DNA of 64,000 nt from UBA11986 sp963734955 (lineage in GTDB: Bacteria > Bacteroidota > Ignavibacteria > UBA10030 > UBA6906). The notes beneath the pieces were generated by a model. The model ran no database searches. It saw only the letters and a program-made list of their open reading frames with translations, and had not been told where the DNA came from. Numbering within the stretch: the stretch's first letter is position 1; the number at the start of each line of letters is the position of its first letter. The stretch lies in assembly GCA_963734955.1 (NCBI GenBank), contig CAVTJO010000011.1, positions 372,001-436,000 of the forward strand, written 5' to 3'. Below, one piece after another: positions 8,062 through 16,660 of the stretch. A program made the position numbers and the translations under genes.

Positions 8062-8847
8062 ATGGACATCAACGCCTTCCTCATCGACCTTGACGGCGTC
8101 ATCTACGTCCAGGAGAAGCTCATTCCCGGAGCGATTGACGCGGTTGCCTTCATTCGGCGACAGAACATCCCGCACCGTTTCGTCACAAACACCACGACAC
8201 ACAGTCGACGGCAAATCATTGAGCGACTGGCTCAGGTTGGCATCGATGTTCCCTATGATCATCTCTTTACAGCCCCTGTTGCCGCATCGCAGTACCTCAG
8301 GAGCCTCGGCACTGCACGTTGCTTCTTCTACACTTCCCGGAGTATCAAGGTGGAGTTCGAGGGTATCGAGGTGGTCGACTCGGACCCGACGCATGTCATC
8401 ATAGGGGACGTTGGAGAGATGTTCAGTTATGAAATGATGAACCGGGTGTTTAACATGATTCACCGTGGAGCCGAAATCGTCGCATTGCAGAAGAATCGTT
8501 TCTGGATAACGAAAGAAGGGTTAAAGCTCGACGCAGGCGCGTTTATTGCTGCACTAGAGTACGCTGGCAGCAAAACCGCCAAAGTTCTTGGCAAACCATC
8601 GACTGAATTCTTCCAACAAGCTTGCGCAAGTCTCGGATTTCCTCCAGCCGAAGTTCTGATGATAGGAGATGACTTGAAAGCCGATATTGAAGGGGCTGCG
8701 GCTGCGGGGTTGCACACGCTATTCGTAAGGACGGGGAAAGATATGAACGCTTCCCTTGAAGGACTGGCACGAAAGCCCAATGCCGTCCTCAGTTCGATTG
8801 CTGACCTGCCCTCCCTTTTCCCGGAACACATCGGGGATGGCCACTGA
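8062..8847 (+). CDS. HAD-IIA family phosphatase (NagD/LHPP-like)
   Basis: Protein of 261 residues with HAD motif I DLDGVIY (Asp9, Asp11), motif II in FVTNTTTHSRR (about 40-50), the C2-type cap region and motif III/IV LGKPSTEFF and GDDLKADIEGA near 178 and 201. This order is typical of the HAD-IIA subfamily, which includes NagD, 4-nitrophenylphosphatase and LHPP-type phosphatases. The substrate cannot be told from sequence. It has its own consensus promoter and converges on the PPi-type phosphofructokinase gene with a 30-base gap. Intact, unlike the four plus-strand genes before it. Confidence 0.9.
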   Translation: MDINAFLIDLDGVIYVQEKLIPGAIDAVAFIRRQNIPHRFVTNTTTHSRRQIIERLAQVGIDVPYDHLFTAPVAASQYLRSLGTARCFFYTSRSIKVEFEGIEVVDSDPTHVIIGDVGEMFSYEMMNRVFNMIHRGAEIVALQKNRFWITKEGLKLDAGAFIAALEYAGSKTAKVLGKPSTEFFQQACASLGFPPAEVLMIGDDLKADIEGAAAAGLHTLFVRTGKDMNASLEGLARKPNAVLSSIADLPSLFPEHIGDGH

Positions 8848-8877
8848 CCCGACAGATCGTTCCTTACTGAAGGTTTC

Positions 8878-10080
8878 TCATTCGCTCGTCATGATGAACA
8901 GCGGCTTCGTCTCGAAGCTCTTGTAGTGCGGACGCAACCGCTCGGTATTGTATTGCTCCCGGACGTTGACCACTTTTTTCGTCGACGAGACCACATCGAT
9001 CGGCATATTATCGTAGCGGCCATTCTTCAGAACTACCAATCGGCCATGCACACCCTTCAGAACCAGATCGAGGGCGAGGTTGCCGTATGCCATCGGGACG
9101 ATAGAGTCAATCGCATCAGGGTCTCCGCCGCGCACGAGGTATCCCAGCTTTTGATTGATGATGTGAATAGTTTGTCCCCTGTTGAACTCCGGAGACAGAC
9201 GTTCAAGTTCACGTGACACCAGATCGCCGATCCCGCCAAGCTTGGCATGACCATAGGCGTCGGTCCGGGTGTCCTGAAAGACCATCTCTCCGCCGCCGAA
9301 CATTGCCCCTTCAGATACAATCGCGACCGCATACTTGCTCGGATTCCTATTCCGATCATCGACAAGAAGTTCAGCGAGTCGCTCAATTCCAAACTTGTGC
9401 TCCGGTATGACACACCGGTTTGCGGCACCCGCCATCGTTGGCAGCATTGCAGTGAAGCCCGCATAACGACCGAAGACCTCCAACACAAGCAGTCGTTCAT
9501 GTGAACCAGCCGAGGTACGCAGACTGTTTGTCATCTGGATTGTGCGGGTAACGCAAGTGCTGAACCCGATGCAATAGTCTGTGCCGGGGACATCGTTATC
9601 CATTGTTTTTGGAATCGCGATGACTTTCACTCCCCTCTTGTACAATTCAACCCCATAGCTCAGCGTGTCATCACCGCCAATCGGAATGAGATAATCGATG
9701 CCAAGAAAGTCGAGATTCTTCAAAACCTCATCGGTGAGGTCATTTGTTTCGGCGTTGTAGTTGCTCTTGAGATGGTCGGGAACGTGTGCTTTCTTCACCG
9801 AACTCGGCCGCGTACGTGAAGTATGCAGGAACGTGCCACCAGTGCGACCCGCCCTGTTTACAACTTCCTCGGTCAACACCTGGTAGTTATTTGAATTGTC
9901 CGTCTTTGCATCCCGGATGGTATCAACGACGCCAGCCCACCCACGCCGGAGGCCAATCACTTGATATCCCTCCCGCAAAGCCCTGATCGTTACCGCCCGG
10001 ATGGCGGGGTTAAGCCCGGGGACATCACCACCACCCGTCAGAATCCCTATGACTCCCGGTTTCGTTCTTACATTTGCCAT
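8878..10080 (-). CDS. 6-phosphofructokinase, PPi-dependent signature
   Basis: Phosphofructokinase-family protein of 400 residues. Phosphate loop LTGGGDVPGLNPAIRAV lies at about 14-30, and the donor-selecting positions read GGDDT (135-139) and PKTMDND (157-163). Asp and Lys at these two sites are the known marks of pyrophosphate-using enzymes, in place of the Gly and Gly of ATP enzymes, so PPi:fructose-6-phosphate phosphotransferase, reversible and usable in both glycolysis and gluconeogenesis, is the best reading. The frame is open to 10242, but ATG 10080 gives the family N-terminus (KPGVIGILTGGG). A second PFK with ATP-type signature lies at 39763-40734. Lies downstream of ccmF and the groES-like gene on the same strand. 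Confidence 0.88.
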   Translation of the reverse strand: MANVRTKPGVIGILTGGGDVPGLNPAIRAVTIRALREGYQVIGLRRGWAGVVDTIRDAKTDNSNNYQVLTEEVVNRAGRTGGTFLHTSRTRPSSVKKAHVPDHLKSNYNAETNDLTDEVLKNLDFLGIDYLIPIGGDDTLSYGVELYKRGVKVIAIPKTMDNDVPGTDYCIGFSTCVTRTIQMTNSLRTSAGSHERLLVLEVFGRYAGFTAMLPTMAGAANRCVIPEHKFGIERLAELLVDDRNRNPSKYAVAIVSEGAMFGGGEMVFQDTRTDAYGHAKLGGIGDLVSRELERLSPEFNRGQTIHIINQKLGYLVRGGDPDAIDSIVPMAYGNLALDLVLKGVHGRLVVLKNGRYDNMPIDVVSSTKKVVNVREQYNTERLRPHYKSFETKPLFIMTSE

Positions 10081-10250
10081 GCTTGTCGACCGTGTTGGCT
10101 TAGAGCAAAGATTCATTTCACACTGGAGCGTCGAATGGTGTGGGCACCGCGATATAGCGATACATGCCCTTTGAAATTGAATAGTCGCGTATTGATTGAA
10201 CCTTGGAGGAAGGCGCCAGCGGGACAATCCTGAACACAACAACGCAAACC

Positions 10251-10622
10251 CTAGAGATCCTCCTTCATCTCGTCTCTGACGAGCATCAACACAGCAGACT
10301 GAGGCACAATCAGATACTTCTTCTCCTCAAACTCAACTTCGATTGCCTGCTCGCGCAGAAAGATCGCGTAGTCTCCCTCCCTTGTCTGCAAGGGAATGTA
10401 GCGCATTGGATCTTTGGGCGCAGACCAAGGCTCATCATCTGTGTAGTTCGGATTGGGCATCACATAACCCGGGCCGACCCTGACGACCCGTCCGGTAGCC
10501 ACTTTCTCCTTCTCTCTGACCGATGGAGGGAGATAGAGGCCCGACTTCGTCTTATCAAGACCGTCATCAAGCTGGACAAGAATCTTATCGCCAACAACAA
10601 CCAGCTGCTTGCGAATCACCAT
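10251..10622 (-). CDS. GroES-like co-chaperonin family protein
   Basis: Protein of 123 residues with the GroES/Cpn10 barrel pattern: VVGDKILVQLD at the start, SGLYLPPSVREKEKVATGRVVRVGPG at about 27-52, then an inserted part with NYTDDEPWSAPKDP, and EVEFEEKKYLIVPQSAVLMLV near the C-terminus. The insert makes it longer than the usual near-100 residues of GroES, and no groEL gene is next to it. It may be a specialised co-chaperonin or a GroES-fold protein with another job. AGGAAAAG precedes the ATG. Same strand as ccmF, 57 bases downstream. Confidence 0.8.
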   Translation of the reverse strand: MVIRKQLVVVGDKILVQLDDGLDKTKSGLYLPPSVREKEKVATGRVVRVGPGYVMPNPNYTDDEPWSAPKDPMRYIPLQTREGDYAIFLREQAIEVEFEEKKYLIVPQSAVLMLVRDEMKEDL

Positions 10623-10679
10623 TGCTTTTCCTGTTTTCTATTTCGTCCTGAAGATACCAAACTCTGCCGACGAAGGCAA

Positions 10680-12926
10680 TCAACTGCCTGGTGTTTCCTG
10701 CAACCGCCTCATCGCAGCGAGAGTGAACCCAAGGAACATCACAACCGAACCAAGCCATACCAAGCCAATGAACGGCTTTGTGCTCACTTCAACAACCAGT
10801 GCTTCCATTTTTCGTGCATTCTCACCTTCACGTCGAACGTCGATCGTGATCGCAGAGTTGCTCGAACCCATCCCCCCGACGTTCATCGACACAAGCTGAA
10901 CCGTAGCATTCAGCAACTTTGATTGTGATGGTTTGAATGTCTGATGTCCATCGGGCGAATAGACGGTAACGGGAGTAATTGTCTCCATGCGGTTACCGTC
11001 AGTCAGTTCAAGGACGGAGCCGATGGACATTCCTTCGCCATTCATCGTTGCTCCCTCACCGTGCGAATTCATGTCAAACCTCACAAAGGTTGCCTTGAAT
11101 TGACCGAGCGACACCGCTTTCCCTTTCTCAATGGTGTAGACATCACCCTGGTCTGCCTGGTCAGATATTGGTTCTTCAAGAGAGACAGGCGAGAGATAAA
11201 AGTCACCGGTCAGGGATGAGGCGATATCGGGATTCCTCATCGTCCCTTGCTGCCCGGCATCAAACATCAGTGGAGAAAGCCGGAATGCCTTTCCGTTGTA
11301 TTCCACGTTCACGTTAAAGGCGTACTTGCCATCTGCAGTTGGCTCGTATCCGACATAGGTCAGAGTATGCCCCAGCGTTTGCTGCGGATGGTTGAGTTCC
11401 AGCGAAACATGTTTCGTGGTACTGTATTTGCCGGATGCAATAACACCGAGGAAGAAAACTGCAAGTCCGATGTGCGCAACTTTTCCGCCGATTGCTTTCA
11501 GATCCGCAGCCCCCTGCTTCCACCCGAATTCCAGATTGACAAACAGTGTGAACAAGGAGGCAAAAACAAGTAAAAGGGTATCGAGCGCCCGTATTCCAAA
11601 AACAAAAAGTAAACAGCTCGCTGCAAGAGAAACCGCAAACCACTTTAACGCACGTTTGAACACTTCCTTCCCCTCGTCCTTCCCCCATTGAGTATACAAG
11701 CTGAAGCCAATAAACAATACCGTCACGATGGCAAGTGGGAGATTCATTGTGTCGTAGAAGGAGGTATCAACGGTCGATTTCCCCGCCAGCGGCAGACTTG
11801 TTCCGAACAGGATCACCACGGCCGAGAGAACAAGAGCGACACCCCCGGCTGCCAGTGCGGTTTCCTTGCTGATAAACTGGTTGTCGACATGTGTTGGCCT
11901 TACCTCCTTCCGACGGACGATCAAGAGACCGAAGCCAATTGCCGCAATAGCAACCTGAAAAAGAATCAGCAGCCAATACACTGCCGCCCCGGGATCAACA
12001 AATGCATGCACCGACGAATCTCCGAGAACTCCACTGCGCGTCAAGAATGTACTGTACACCACGAGCAAGAAGGATAGGATTGCAAGCACGAGGTTTGAGC
12101 GGAGAAACTTGCCGGTTCTGCGCTGGACAATGAGAGTGTGCAGCAAGGCTACGGCAATGATCCACGGAATAAGTGACGAGTTCTCCACCGGATCCCAGCC
12201 CCAGTATCCACCCCATCCGAGAACCCCGTACGCCCAGTATGCGCCGAGCATGATGCCCGCACCCAGAATCAGAACAGCAAACAGCAGCCAACCAAGCGCT
12301 TGTCCGCTCAATAAGGTGTGGTCCCTTTTCCACATTCCGGCAATCGCAAACGAAAACGGGACTGCCATGGCGGCAAACCCGACAAAGAGCACGGGTGGAT
12401 GAATTACCATCCAGAAATTCTGCAACAGCGGGTTCAGACCACGGCCATCGGTGGGAACCTGACCGGCCGGAATCTGTGGGATCACCTCCCACACGGTTTT
12501 GAACGGCGTCTTTGCATACACTATCAACAAGAGGAACGCTTGCACACCCATGAACACCGTCATCACCCATTGCTCGCTTTGTCGACTGCCGGAGTAGCGC
12601 ATCAATGCCACCCCAATGAGAGCCGAACACAACACCCAGAACAGAAAACTCCCTTCCTGCCCCGCATAGAAACTTGAGATCAGAAAGTGAAGCGGCAAGG
12701 CACGGGAGCTGTAGCTGTAGACATAATGATTTGAGAAATCATGTTGCACCAGAAGCGTCAGGAGCAACCCGGACACTCCCGCGATTACACCAGCTGCTAT
12801 TTTCAACCACCCACGCGCTTTCCTCAGCGTCTGTGGAGTTGAAGCCGTGCTGCGATAATACAGGATTGCTGAAAGGATGGAAGAGATGAGCGCTATAAAA
12901 ATGAGCCCGTTCCCGATAAGATTCAT
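10680..12926 (-). CDS. ccmF: Cytochrome c-type biogenesis protein CcmF (haem lyase subunit)
   Basis: Polytopic membrane protein of 748 residues that delivers haem to apocytochromes c in the System I (Ccm) pathway. It has many membrane helices, the periplasmic tryptophan-rich WWD motif WGGYWGWDPVEN (about 238-249), HPPVLFVGF near 176-184 and a C-terminal soluble region between helices. GGAGG lies a few bases before the ATG at 12926. Placed next to a cluster of eight multihaem cytochrome genes, it very probably matures them. No other ccm gene is seen in this window. Confidence 0.93.
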   Translation of the reverse strand: MNLIGNGLIFIALISSILSAILYYRSTASTPQTLRKARGWLKIAAGVIAGVSGLLLTLLVQHDFSNHYVYSYSSRALPLHFLISSFYAGQEGSFLFWVLCSALIGVALMRYSGSRQSEQWVMTVFMGVQAFLLLIVYAKTPFKTVWEVIPQIPAGQVPTDGRGLNPLLQNFWMVIHPPVLFVGFAAMAVPFSFAIAGMWKRDHTLLSGQALGWLLFAVLILGAGIMLGAYWAYGVLGWGGYWGWDPVENSSLIPWIIAVALLHTLIVQRRTGKFLRSNLVLAILSFLLVVYSTFLTRSGVLGDSSVHAFVDPGAAVYWLLILFQVAIAAIGFGLLIVRRKEVRPTHVDNQFISKETALAAGGVALVLSAVVILFGTSLPLAGKSTVDTSFYDTMNLPLAIVTVLFIGFSLYTQWGKDEGKEVFKRALKWFAVSLAASCLLFVFGIRALDTLLLVFASLFTLFVNLEFGWKQGAADLKAIGGKVAHIGLAVFFLGVIASGKYSTTKHVSLELNHPQQTLGHTLTYVGYEPTADGKYAFNVNVEYNGKAFRLSPLMFDAGQQGTMRNPDIASSLTGDFYLSPVSLEEPISDQADQGDVYTIEKGKAVSLGQFKATFVRFDMNSHGEGATMNGEGMSIGSVLELTDGNRMETITPVTVYSPDGHQTFKPSQSKLLNATVQLVSMNVGGMGSSNSAITIDVRREGENARKMEALVVEVSTKPFIGLVWLGSVVMFLGFTLAAMRRLQETPGS

Positions 12927-13102
12927 GCCGCCTCCAAATGAATGAACTATCTCAGGAATGTCAATGGCCGTGCCAGAAAGAACCCCTAAAACAGACGCTT
13001 GGGAAGGCTTATTGACGGAAGGATCTCACCTGTTCTCAAATCTGAAAACCAGGACCATAGATCCTGTTACAAGAAGGAGTGACCCTGGAAGTCAATAAGA
13101 AT

Positions 13103-13137
13103 GGAAAACAAGAGGGGCCGGGTTGAGAACCCGGCCC
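13103..13137 (-). terminator. Strong terminator at the end of the outer cytochrome operon
   Basis: On the minus strand a perfect 10-base stem GGGCCGGGTT/AACCCGGCCC with a 3-base loop is followed by CTCTTGTTTTCC. It closes the transcription unit that starts with the beta-barrel gene. Confidence 0.85.
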
Positions 13138-13152
13138 GAAAACCCGAGACCG

Positions 13153-13248
13153 CTAGCCGTTACTAAAGGCGACAGCAACGAGCAGCAAGAACAAAAATGG
13201 GAGAGCGGTTGCAGTTACAAGAAATTTCACTTTCAGAGAAGTCTTCAT
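13153..13248 (-). CDS. 31-residue membrane micropeptide after the 9-haem cytochrome gene
   Basis: A short frame starting ATG 13248, one base after the TGA of the 9-haem cytochrome gene, and ending TAG just before the terminator. The product (MKTSLKVKFLVTATALPFLF then LLLVAVAFSNG) has three lysines followed by about 22 hydrophobic residues, so it is a single membrane helix or a bare signal-like peptide. Position between stop codon and terminator, tight coupling and a clean charge/hydrophobic pattern support translation. It could be a small subunit or assembly factor of the cytochrome system; this is inference, with no family recognised. Confidence 0.5.
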   Translation of the reverse strand: MKTSLKVKFLVTATALPFLFLLLVAVAFSNG

Positions 13249-13249
13249 T

Positions 13250-14344
13250 TCACCACTCACTCTCCCGTCCCAGAACATTCAACTTGCCATTGATATGTTT
13301 TGCTGGATTGATGATGTGGAAATTCGCATCCACGACGTCGGCATGACAAACGTTGCATCGTACCCCCAATCCAGCCACTGAGGGATGCGTTCCACCTTGT
13401 GCGGTCGTCTTTGGAAGGTACCGCGTTCCCAGCGTGTCGAGCGGCGCGGAAACATTCCCGTGGCACGTGCCGCACGCTCCCGAAGCCCCTGTCGTATCAT
13501 TCCAGGTTGGAGCAAACGTGAGATTACCATTCTTGAAGTAGCCATGGCAGTACGTGTTGGAACACTTGAGTGTACTCTGATCGTATGACGGCGATGGCGT
13601 ATATACTGGCAGCTCCGGATCGTAGTCAATCGTCCCGGGTTTGTTTGTCATTGTGTTTGCCAATAGACTGCCAAGCTGCACTTCTGCGCCGGGTGTTGTA
13701 TCTATATGGCCCGCGACGTACACCGCGGCAGGTGTTGTGTGACACGTGGAGCAGAGCATGGATGTGGCGATCGAACCACCTACGAGGTGGATTTGATGCG
13801 CTCCAACGCCACGGGCAGAGCGAGAAGTTTGCTTGTTCAAATCCCTCGGAGGCGCGGAATTGTTGACACTGCCATGACACGTCGCGCAGTTCTCGGGTCC
13901 CGCTCCATCGGTGTGGCATTGCCGGCATGATACGCCGACTCTTCCGCCATCGTACAGCAAGCCGTGACACGATTGACATGGCCTCATATCCCAGTTTGTC
14001 GCACGAATCGTGTTGCCGTGAAAATTCGCCGAGGTAGGGTCCACCCAGCCGCGCCCGTGAAGAGAAGCCGCTTTGTCTTGATGGCATTTCACGCACGAGA
14101 TGCCCGAAAAGCCTCCGCGATAGTCCAATCCGTGACATTTCAAGCACTCCTGCACGTTACCATGTGCCGCATCGACTACCTTGCCATGAAAACCGGCAGA
14201 GGAAGTATCGATCCACTCAGGCCTATGCACCTGAACACCGGGAGCGACCGGGGAGGGAAGGTCGGTCTTTAGATCTGAGCATCCCAATATCCCAATAGCT
14301 GCCGTAAGCACAATGGCAACAAGTATTTGATTTTTCTTCATCAT
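13250..14344 (-). CDS. Nonahaem c-type cytochrome lipoprotein
   Basis: Protein of 364 residues with a lipobox (IGILGC) soon after the leader, so a lipid-anchored cytochrome, possibly on the outer membrane. Nine haem c motifs are visible: CLKCH, CVKCH, CQSCH, CRQCH, CATCH, CSTCH, CSNTYCH, CGTCH, CNVCH. One is the expanded CX4CH form. Mixed CX4CH/CX2CH motifs with repeats of the form F-H-G-x-x-x-x-A-x-x-W-D occur in Geobacter-type outer-surface cytochromes. ATG 14344 is chosen because GAGG precedes it by 6 bases. Last cytochrome gene of the operon that starts with the beta-barrel gene. Likely part of an outer-membrane electron conduit (inference). Confidence 0.88.
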   Translation of the reverse strand: MMKKNQILVAIVLTAAIGILGCSDLKTDLPSPVAPGVQVHRPEWIDTSSAGFHGKVVDAAHGNVQECLKCHGLDYRGGFSGISCVKCHQDKAASLHGRGWVDPTSANFHGNTIRATNWDMRPCQSCHGLLYDGGRVGVSCRQCHTDGAGPENCATCHGSVNNSAPPRDLNKQTSRSARGVGAHQIHLVGGSIATSMLCSTCHTTPAAVYVAGHIDTTPGAEVQLGSLLANTMTNKPGTIDYDPELPVYTPSPSYDQSTLKCSNTYCHGYFKNGNLTFAPTWNDTTGASGACGTCHGNVSAPLDTLGTRYLPKTTAQGGTHPSVAGLGVRCNVCHADVVDANFHIINPAKHINGKLNVLGRESEW

Positions 14345-14372
14345 TGATGGCCTCATTTGCCAGCGGTCAGCA

Positions 14373-15536
14373 TTAAGGTTTTCTCAATTCTCGGATGGAT
14401 GATCGGAGCAGTTCGAGAGCGTACTTTGTGTTATGCACACCCTCGCTTCCATCATGTTCGATAAAAAAGTAGTTGTAGATGGCACCAGCACGCGAAGCGG
14501 GCACAATCTTCAATGGATTGGTCGTGCTGGCTCTAAGAAGATCTGATGTCGTGTCGATCCAGTTGCGTGACGCTAACAACTGCTGCAGCGTATCAAGGTT
14601 TTGTCGAATAAGTGTCTGCGCTCCGACGCCTCCGGTTGAGCTGCCGGGAATATCCGGAGAGGAGATCGAAGAGCCGTGACAACCGGCATCCTTGCACCCG
14701 GTGAGAACATAGTTTGTTACGCCATCCACATCGTATGCAATCCACATCGTGTGACCACCACCCTTCCCTGCGCCACCCCCTACCGGCTCTGACATGTGAC
14801 ACTTCGGGCATCCTTCCTGCTGGATCACAGTGTTGCTTGAATGGTTTGAGTTGCCGGTGTATGTATAATCGATGAACTGGAACCCACCCGTCCCCATAAG
14901 CATCTGGCCGTTTACTCCGTAATGAGGATACCATCTGTTCGAAGTGATCTTCAACGTATCCGTTATCGCGGTCTTGGTTGGGTCCGGGATCGGGGTCATT
15001 GGCGATGACGTGCGAGTCTGGTGGCATCGGACACAAATGTTCCCGTTCCCATAGTTGAACACCGAATTGGGGACTCCCGCGATGAATGAAGTGATCGTGA
15101 CGGCATCTGTGTCGCGTCGTGTGAAATTGTTGCGCGCATGTGGAGAATGACACGCAAAACACCCTGGAGGGCTAGGATGCAATACCTCAGAAACAACCTG
15201 CGTCTGCCAACCTGCCAAGTAGCGCTGTACAAAACCCTCCGTGGTGTGGCACCCGGCGCAACCTGCGGCATTTCTATCAATATCACCACCGACAGCGTGC
15301 TTCGATTGTTCCCACTCATACTTGCGCCCGGCAACGAAGTATGTCGTATCCTGATCTGCTGTGTGGCATGCCCCGCATTTGATTCCCGGCGCAAAGCCTT
15401 CAAGGTTGAACGGCGGCAGAACGGCATCCGTGCCATCCTTACCCGCTGGACCTGCCGGACCTTCACATCCCGTTAGCAACAGGGAAAGGGCAAGGCTTAC
15501 AGTCAGCACAATCGTGAGAATTGAATACGTCTTCAT
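14373..15536 (-). CDS. Hexahaem c-type cytochrome lipoprotein with short collagen-like linker
   Basis: Protein of 387 residues. A signal with lipobox LLTGC is followed directly by a collagen-like linker GPAGPAGKDGTD and then six haem motifs: CGACH, CAGCH, CFACH, CVRCH, CPKCH and CKDAGCH (the CX4CH form). The C-terminal 100 residues are haem-free and helical. GAAGGAG lies upstream of the ATG at 15536, chosen over a start 33 bases earlier. The flexible G-P-A linker after a lipidated cysteine would hold the haem domain away from the membrane. Same operon as the 9- and 12-haem proteins. Confidence 0.88.
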   Translation of the reverse strand: MKTYSILTIVLTVSLALSLLLTGCEGPAGPAGKDGTDAVLPPFNLEGFAPGIKCGACHTADQDTTYFVAGRKYEWEQSKHAVGGDIDRNAAGCAGCHTTEGFVQRYLAGWQTQVVSEVLHPSPPGCFACHSPHARNNFTRRDTDAVTITSFIAGVPNSVFNYGNGNICVRCHQTRTSSPMTPIPDPTKTAITDTLKITSNRWYPHYGVNGQMLMGTGGFQFIDYTYTGNSNHSSNTVIQQEGCPKCHMSEPVGGGAGKGGGHTMWIAYDVDGVTNYVLTGCKDAGCHGSSISSPDIPGSSTGGVGAQTLIRQNLDTLQQLLASRNWIDTTSDLLRASTTNPLKIVPASRAGAIYNYFFIEHDGSEGVHNTKYALELLRSSIRELRKP

Positions 15537-15584
15537 TGTAGTTACTCCTTCGGAAAGAGTTTTTGCCATGATCTACATTCGAGG

Positions 15585-16649
15585 TTATCTGACAGCTCCT
15601 GACTCTGTATGGCACGTCATGCACGTCGGGTCACGTCCTTCGACGTCATGACAACTTGCACAACTCTCAATATCCCGTCGCGCTTCTTCAGCGTGAAGGC
15701 CACCACCCGATCCACGGCCAAGTGTTGTGAACCCGGGCACCATGTGCGATTTCGGTTTGAATGTACCTTGTGTAACGTTCCCTCCAGCCTCGTGACATTT
15801 CACGCAAAACGTTTCTGCATCGTGGCAGGATGCGCAGTCCGATTGCTTTGCGCGTGCATCAATTCCATGTGTGAATCGATAGTCCAGCGCGTGTACGTTC
15901 TGTAACACCGTGCGCTTCGGCGAATCCTTGGTCGACGTCTTTGACCGGGGCTCCACCATGAGGTCTTTGGGAAGGAATGCTTTCAGTCCGGCGCCTTGAT
16001 GGCACTGCTGGCAGAATGTCTCCGTATGGCAGGTCTGACACGATGTTTGGAGTGCACCAAGCCGGGACTCATCGCGATGGGAATGCAGAAAATCCGACCG
16101 CTTGTGGTCCTGCGGAAGGAGCGTCACAAAATCTGTATGGCATGCTTCACACATGGTGGTCGCTTTGCGATCGTTATGACACGTGGTGCACGTCGCCATG
16201 TCCGGCAGGTTCTTCGCGGTCGAGAGCTCAACTTCATCCAATCCCTTATGACACGTTGTACATTCAACATCCTTCATTCCGAGATGTTGTTCATGTGAGA
16301 AGATGACGGTCCGCTCCGCAGTCGTTCGCGGTGCGATGCTCTCGGGGGTCTTGTGGCAGTAGCCGCAATCATTGGACACCTGGTCCTGATGGCAGTTGGC
16401 GCACTCATCATGCGTACTCACGAGGTTATCAGAGGAGCGTTTGCTTGCGGAGGCAGCAGGATGACAGGTCGCACACTCCACACCCACATCCTTAATATGC
16501 TTTTTATGAGAGAACTTGAGCTGCGATAGGTTGTCATCGTTGCTCTCTGGTGGAGCATTCCCTGCCATCAGCATGGGGAGGTCGGTGAGGATTGCCACCA
16601 TGACGCAGAGAGCTACAGAAACCGCAACGAGGAAATATCGACGTACCAT
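15585..16649 (-). CDS. Dodecahaem c-type cytochrome
   Basis: Protein of 354 residues with an N-terminal signal or anchor helix (YFLVAVSVALCVMVAIL) and twelve CX2CH motifs: CATCH, CANCH, CGYCH, CTTCH twice, CEACH, CQTCH, CQQCH, CASCH twice, CVKCH, CMTCH. FSHKKH and FSHEQH stretches supply extra histidines of the kind used as distal haem ligands in cytochrome c3-like folds. It follows the beta-barrel gene with a 12-base gap from ATG 16649; an alternative GTG at 16664 overlaps that gene's stop. By position and haem number it is the likely periplasmic or barrel-inserted partner of the outer-membrane protein. Confidence 0.88.
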   Translation of the reverse strand: MVRRYFLVAVSVALCVMVAILTDLPMLMAGNAPPESNDDNLSQLKFSHKKHIKDVGVECATCHPAASASKRSSDNLVSTHDECANCHQDQVSNDCGYCHKTPESIAPRTTAERTVIFSHEQHLGMKDVECTTCHKGLDEVELSTAKNLPDMATCTTCHNDRKATTMCEACHTDFVTLLPQDHKRSDFLHSHRDESRLGALQTSCQTCHTETFCQQCHQGAGLKAFLPKDLMVEPRSKTSTKDSPKRTVLQNVHALDYRFTHGIDARAKQSDCASCHDAETFCVKCHEAGGNVTQGTFKPKSHMVPGFTTLGRGSGGGLHAEEARRDIESCASCHDVEGRDPTCMTCHTESGAVR

Positions 16650-16660
16650 TCTGGGGCCTC

